Part shown: positions 51,788 to 55,319 of the stretch, in pieces
Layout of the letters: each line of letters opens with the position of its first letter
Numbering within the stretch: position 1 is the first letter of the stretch
Assembly: GCA_002402465.1 (NCBI GenBank)
Contig: DHFW01000031.1
Coordinates: 1 to 55,319 of the forward strand
Reading direction: 5' to 3'
Source: Bacteroidales bacterium UBA4814
GTDB lineage: Bacteria > Bacteroidota > Bacteroidia > Bacteroidales > UBA7960
Length of the DNA stretch: 55,319 nucleotides
The notes under the pieces: model-generated
Told to the model about the DNA's origin: nothing
Databases searched by the model: none
What the model saw: only the letters and a program-made list of their open reading frames with translations
Made by a program: the position numbers and the translations under genes

Positions 51788-54148
51788 TTATTCACTATGC
51801 TCTGTGCGGGCAATGATTTCGTTTTGCAGGTCTTCGCCCAGGTCGTTGAAGTAGTCGCTGTAGCCTGCCACCCGAACAATCAGGTCGCGGTATTTTTCGG
51901 GGTGCTTCTGGGCATCGCGCAGGGTGTCGGCCGATACCACGTTGAACTGTATGTGGTGGCCATCGAGTCTGAAGTAGGTCCGGATCAGCGCCGTTAGTTT
52001 CTTGTAACTTTCAGGATCATCAAAAAAAGAAGGGGTGAACTTCTGATTTAGCAACGTGCCGCCGGTTTTTATGTGGTCAATTTTTGCAGCCGATTTCAGC
52101 ACAGCCGTAGGTCCTTTGTGGTCGGCGCCCTGCACCGGGCTAATGCCCTCCGATAGCGGCTTGCCCGCCAAACGGCCATCGGGCAGGGCACCCGTTACGC
52201 TGCCGAAATAGATGTGGCAGGTAGTAGGAAGCATATTTATGCGGAACTTTCCGCCACGATAGCACGGGCGGCCATCCACTGCTTCGAAGTACATATTGAA
52301 GGTCTGGGTGGCCTGCTGGTCGGCATAATCGTCGTCGTTGCCGTATTTCGGGGTGCTAAAAACCAGTTCACGGCGAAACTCTCCGTAATTTTCAAAGTTG
52401 TTTTGTATGGCTTTTAGCATGCCTTCCATGGAAATGGTCTCCTTATCAAATACGTGGAAACGCAATGCAGCAAGGCTGTCGGTAACACTGCCAAGGCCAA
52501 CGCCCTGAATGTAGCTGGTGTTGTAACGCGCTCCGCCTGCGTTGTAGTCCTTGCCGTTGGCAATGCAGTCATCGATCAATAGCGAAAGGAAAGGCACCGG
52601 CAATTGGGTGGCAAAAAGCTGCTCAATGATCAGGTTCCCTTCAATTTTTATGTCGGCGAAATACCGGATCTGGGTTTTGTAAGCCTGGAGCAGGTCATCG
52701 AATGTATTAAAACTGAGCGGATCTCCTGTTTCAGGTCCGATCTGCTTCTGGGTGCGGGGGTCAAAGCCATTGTGCAGGGTCACTTCAAGGATTTTGGCCA
52801 GGTTAAAATAGCCCGTCAGCACGTAGGCTTCAGTTCCGAAAGCGCCTGTTTCCACGCAACCTGATGCGCCTCCGTTGCGGGCATCCTCAATGTCTTTTCC
52901 CTGGCGAAGCAACTGCTGAATAATGGCATCGGTATTGAATATGGAAGGCTGCCCAAAGCCCGTGCGGGTGATATCAAGGGTTTTGTGGATAAACTTATCG
53001 GGATTTTTCTTGCTCACCTGCACCATGCTACTCGGCTGCAGCAGGCGCATCTCCTTAATGACTTCCAGGATCAGGTAGGTCATTTCGTTTACCGCGTCGC
53101 TGCCATCAGCTTTCACACCTCCAAGGTTAATCAGGGCAAAGTCGGTGTAGGTGTTGCTTTCGAGGGCGGTGACACCCATCTTTGGCGGAGCAGGGTGGTT
53201 GTTGAATTTCACCCAGAAGCACTGCAGCAGCTCGCGCGCCTGCTCGCGATCAAGGGTTCCGGCTGCTGACTCTTTGGCGAAAAAAGGCATCAGGTGCTGA
53301 TCGAGGCGTCCTGGATTGAACGAGTCCCAGGGATTAAGCTCGGTGATCACTCCAAGGTGTATGAACCAATAGTGCTGGAGGGCTTCGTGGAAAGTCAGCG
53401 GCGCATAGGCCGGCACCCTTTGGCAAACAGCAGCCATGTGCTGAAGTTCATTGCGCCGGGTGGTATCTTTTTCGGCCAAAGCCAACTCATTTAAGGCTTC
53501 AGAATGGCGATATGCAAAGGTTATGAGCGCCTGTGCAGCAATTTTCATGGCTCTCAGTTCGGCCTCCTTTTCGCTGGCTTGCTTATCTTTGGCAAAGTTG
53601 AGGCTCGCCAGCGCGTTATCGCATTCGGCCATCAGGTCAAGCATGCCTTTGCCGAACATTTTTTTACCGAGCACGGTATGGCCCGGGGCGCGCTGCTCCT
53701 GAAACTCGGTGAAAATGCCCGCTTCATAAGCCCTTTTCCAGCGGGGGCTCATCAGCGCCATCAGCTTGTCGCGGTTGGTGCGGCCTTTCCAGAACGGAAT
53801 GATCTCCTGCTCGTAAACGTTGCGAGTCTCCTCCGATACTTTAAAGGAAACCTTGGGCCGGGAGTTAAGAATGTCCAGGTCTTCGAGCGAGTGCAGCGTG
53901 ACTTCGGGGTAGGTGGGGGTGGCCTTGGGCGCCGGGCCGCGCTCACCCACAATCAGCTCCTTTTCGCCAATGTAAAGGCTCTTGTTTTCAAGAATATGCT
54001 TAAAGCACAATGCCCGCTGCACAGGTGCCGGTTCGTTTTCGGGCAGCAGGTCGCGGTAAAACTTTGTGACCAGCACCGCCCGTTCGTGACTTAACACATT
54101 CTCAGCCTCAAGGCTCTGTGTTCGGAGAAAAACAACTCGGTCGTTCAT
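51788..54148 (-). CDS. hypD: Glycyl-radical trans-4-hydroxy-L-proline dehydratase (HypD-like)
   Basis: 786 residues. Glycyl-radical site G762 in RVAGYSDYF, 25 residues from the end, and thiyl C431 with E433 in GASGCVETG. The substrate-site region matches clostridial HypD as I recall it: RAPGHTV with H157, TELNPWDSFNPGRLDQH, VGITALES-like GVTALESNTYTDFALINLGG, and MVQVSKKNPDKF. The SGCVETG.FG.EAYVLTGY stretch is characteristic of HypD rather than of pyruvate formate-lyase, glycerol or choline enzymes. It removes water from trans-4-hydroxyproline to form pyrroline-5-carboxylate. Strictly oxygen-sensitive, which implies an anaerobic lifestyle. Preceded by its activase in the same orientation; no P5C reductase gene is in view. 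Confidence 0.88.
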   Translation of the reverse strand: MNDRVVFLRTQSLEAENVLSHERAVLVTKFYRDLLPENEPAPVQRALCFKHILENKSLYIGEKELIVGERGPAPKATPTYPEVTLHSLEDLDILNSRPKVSFKVSEETRNVYEQEIIPFWKGRTNRDKLMALMSPRWKRAYEAGIFTEFQEQRAPGHTVLGKKMFGKGMLDLMAECDNALASLNFAKDKQASEKEAELRAMKIAAQALITFAYRHSEALNELALAEKDTTRRNELQHMAAVCQRVPAYAPLTFHEALQHYWFIHLGVITELNPWDSFNPGRLDQHLMPFFAKESAAGTLDREQARELLQCFWVKFNNHPAPPKMGVTALESNTYTDFALINLGGVKADGSDAVNEMTYLILEVIKEMRLLQPSSMVQVSKKNPDKFIHKTLDITRTGFGQPSIFNTDAIIQQLLRQGKDIEDARNGGASGCVETGAFGTEAYVLTGYFNLAKILEVTLHNGFDPRTQKQIGPETGDPLSFNTFDDLLQAYKTQIRYFADIKIEGNLIIEQLFATQLPVPFLSLLIDDCIANGKDYNAGGARYNTSYIQGVGLGSVTDSLAALRFHVFDKETISMEGMLKAIQNNFENYGEFRRELVFSTPKYGNDDDYADQQATQTFNMYFEAVDGRPCYRGGKFRINMLPTTCHIYFGSVTGALPDGRLAGKPLSEGISPVQGADHKGPTAVLKSAAKIDHIKTGGTLLNQKFTPSFFDDPESYKKLTALIRTYFRLDGHHIQFNVVSADTLRDAQKHPEKYRDLIVRVAGYSDYFNDLGEDLQNEIIARTEHSE

Positions 54149-54149
54149 G

Positions 54150-54310
54150 ATAAAAAGGATTACACGGATTTTAACAGATTACGCGGATTTAGGACCCACC
54201 CCGTCTCGCCTCTGGCGAGAGCACCCCTCCCTACTTGCAGGGCCCCCCGGGGGAGGGTTCCACGTTTTTTTCATTTTCTCATTTTCTCATTTTCTTACTC
54301 TCTAAACTTC
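54150..54310. repeat. Repeat-filled gap between the activase and hypD
   Basis: Contains GGATTACACGGATTTTAACAG / GATTACGCGGATTT words (54158-54191), a TCTCGCC...GGCGAGA hairpin (54204-54220), a C/G-rich palindromic piece (CCCTCC...GGGGGAGGG, to 54257), and TTTTCTCATTTTC words (54270-54310). No promoter is evident. Confidence 0.7.
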
Positions 54311-55111
54311 TCACCCTCCCACCTTCACCTTATACCCCGCCTGCTCAAAAACGCCCATCAGCTGCTGCATCTGTTCAGGTGTGTTTTCGGGTTTAAAGAC
54401 TGGTGGTTGCTGCATGCCCAGGGCTTCGTATTTCTGCCGGCCCAGCTTGTGGTAGGGAAGCAGGTTTACCGCCTCAATCCTGGCCTGGCTCGATTTAAGG
54501 ACCTTTACAATGGCCTGCATTTCTTCAAAAGTACTATTAAAGCCCGGAATCACCGGTATGCGAACAATTACTGCCGGGCCTTTCCCGTTAAGGGAATAAA
54601 AATTACTCAAAATCAGCTCGTTGCCCACACCAGTAAATTCTCTATGCTTCTGGTTGCTGGTGGTTTTTATATCGAACAACAACAGGTCGGTTTGTGCAGC
54701 CATTTCTTTAAACGCTTCCGCGGAAGCGTGACCCGAAGTATCCACGGCAGTGTGAATGCCGGCTTCCCTGCAAAGGGAAAGCAGCTCAAGCAAAAACGCT
54801 GGTTGCAGCAGGGGCTCTCCGCCCGAAAAGGTGACCCCACCGCCACTTTCCTCAAAAAACAGCAGGTCGCGGCCAATGATCTCTATAACTTCAGCAGCAG
54901 AATACTGCCTTCCAACCATTTCATCGACCCATTCTTTATTACCGTTTAGTTGCCGGCATCTTTTTATGGGCTGAGGCTCCAGCATTATACTTTCCGGGTT
55001 GTGACACCACAGGCAATTCAAAGGGCAGCCCTTGAAAAAGACCGTGGTGCGTATTCCCGGACCATCATGCACCGAATACCTTCTTATGTCGAATATGATA
55101 CCGCCGGACAT
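54311..55111 (-). CDS. Radical-SAM glycyl-radical enzyme activase (for HypD)
   Basis: 266 residues. The radical-SAM cluster ligands C29, C33 and C36 are in FFKGCPLNCLWCHNPE; the GGE motif is in GVTFSGGEPLLQP. RRYSVHDGPGIRTTVF is the usual activase opening. It abstracts hydrogen from the glycine of its partner, here almost certainly the hypD product 160 bases downstream. Many activases of this group carry an inserted domain with two extra [4Fe-4S] clusters just after the first motif. Here that stretch (about 40-70) has a single Cys, so the extra clusters are absent and the enzyme is of the short PflA-like form. Confidence 0.92.
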   Translation of the reverse strand: MSGGIIFDIRRYSVHDGPGIRTTVFFKGCPLNCLWCHNPESIMLEPQPIKRCRQLNGNKEWVDEMVGRQYSAAEVIEIIGRDLLFFEESGGGVTFSGGEPLLQPAFLLELLSLCREAGIHTAVDTSGHASAEAFKEMAAQTDLLLFDIKTTSNQKHREFTGVGNELILSNFYSLNGKGPAVIVRIPVIPGFNSTFEEMQAIVKVLKSSQARIEAVNLLPYHKLGRQKYEALGMQQPPVFKPENTPEQMQQLMGVFEQAGYKVKVGG

Positions 55112-55319
55112 TTTTTTACTTCGTTTGCCTGTTATGGTTTATATTAGCCACTAAAATATTAAAAGACGAAATTTCACGAAAGTAAAATATTGACTTTCAA
55201 TTTTTGTGTTCCTTTGAAATTTTATGATTTCGTGGCTATTGTTTAAATTTTTAAACCATATCATTTTGGTCACTTTTATTTAAACAAAGGTAAGTGTAGT
55301 GGTCTAAAAAATTTGGACA
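55112..55319. other. AT-rich terminal region with an inverted repeat and a candidate promoter
   Basis: TTAGCCACTAAAATATTAAAAG (from 55145) is mirrored by ...ATTTCGTGGCTATT (to about 55242), a palindromic element of about 95 bases. On the minus strand TACCTTTG (55292-55285) fits the -7 consensus and may drive the activase gene. The last 19 bases look like the start of a terminal repeat but the window ends there. Confidence 0.45.

Overview
The window looks like chromosomal DNA of an anaerobic or facultatively anaerobic Bacteroidota, probably of the order Bacteroidales or Marinilabiliales. Several signs agree. Secreted proteins end in type IX secretion (T9SS) sorting domains. Promoters match the Bacteroidota -7 element TAnnTTTG, and strong Shine-Dalgarno sites are mostly absent. 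A complete Rnf complex, a glycyl-radical hydroxyproline dehydratase and an NhaC antiporter point to anaerobic, sodium-linked physiology. No rRNA, tRNA, CRISPR array or prophage was recognised.

Layout, left to right. 1-3.2 kb: the N-terminal part of a large secreted MBG-repeat protein (cut by the window edge) and a nucleotide pyrophosphatase/phosphodiesterase. 3.2-9.5 kb: a small lipoprotein, an RseC-like protein, two FAD oxidoreductases and an OPT-family transporter. 9.9-15.4 kb: the rnfBCDGEA operon, interrupted between rnfB and rnfC by a four-helix-bundle (23S rRNA intervening-sequence type) gene flanked by inverted repeats. 15.4-22 kb: ftsE, a decayed toxin-antitoxin pair, a glycosyltransferase, nhaC, a tRNA-dihydrouridine synthase and an aspartase-like lyase. 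22-30 kb: an M14 carboxypeptidase, a pirin, a broken T9SS cargo gene, an aldo/keto reductase, a truncated M81 lipoprotein gene, a baeRF-type protein and a bile-acid:sodium-symporter-family protein. 30-37.5 kb: a complete histidine operon on the minus strand (hisG-IE-D-C-B-H-A-F), preceded by a promoter, a His-rich leader peptide and an attenuator hairpin. 37.7-47.7 kb: a P-type ATPase, a YkgJ-type cysteine-cluster protein, a frameshifted PLP decarboxylase, an RhlE-like helicase, a LuxR-type fragment beside a dead IS4 element, and hflKC. 47.8-55.3 kb: a 1.27-kilo-residue CotH/T9SS protein, then trans-4-hydroxy-L-proline dehydratase (HypD-like) with its radical-SAM activase.

Metabolically, Rnf couples ferredoxin:NAD oxidoreduction to ion export, and NhaC and the BASS-family carrier can draw on the resulting gradient. 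HypD with its activase lets the cell use hydroxyproline from collagen-like peptides, which fits the exported M14 peptidase and the OPT transporter. The his operon appears to be controlled by translation-coupled attenuation.

The most striking non-coding feature is the amount of short repetitive sequence in intergenic gaps: degenerate word repeats, small palindromes and a (ATGACAACC)n minisatellite that also supplies the N-terminus of HisIE. There is also much visible gene decay: six broken loci, several next to repeats or the IS. The best candidates for something new are the four-helix-bundle cassette inside the rnf operon and the his leader. All calls come from reading the sequence; no database search was run.
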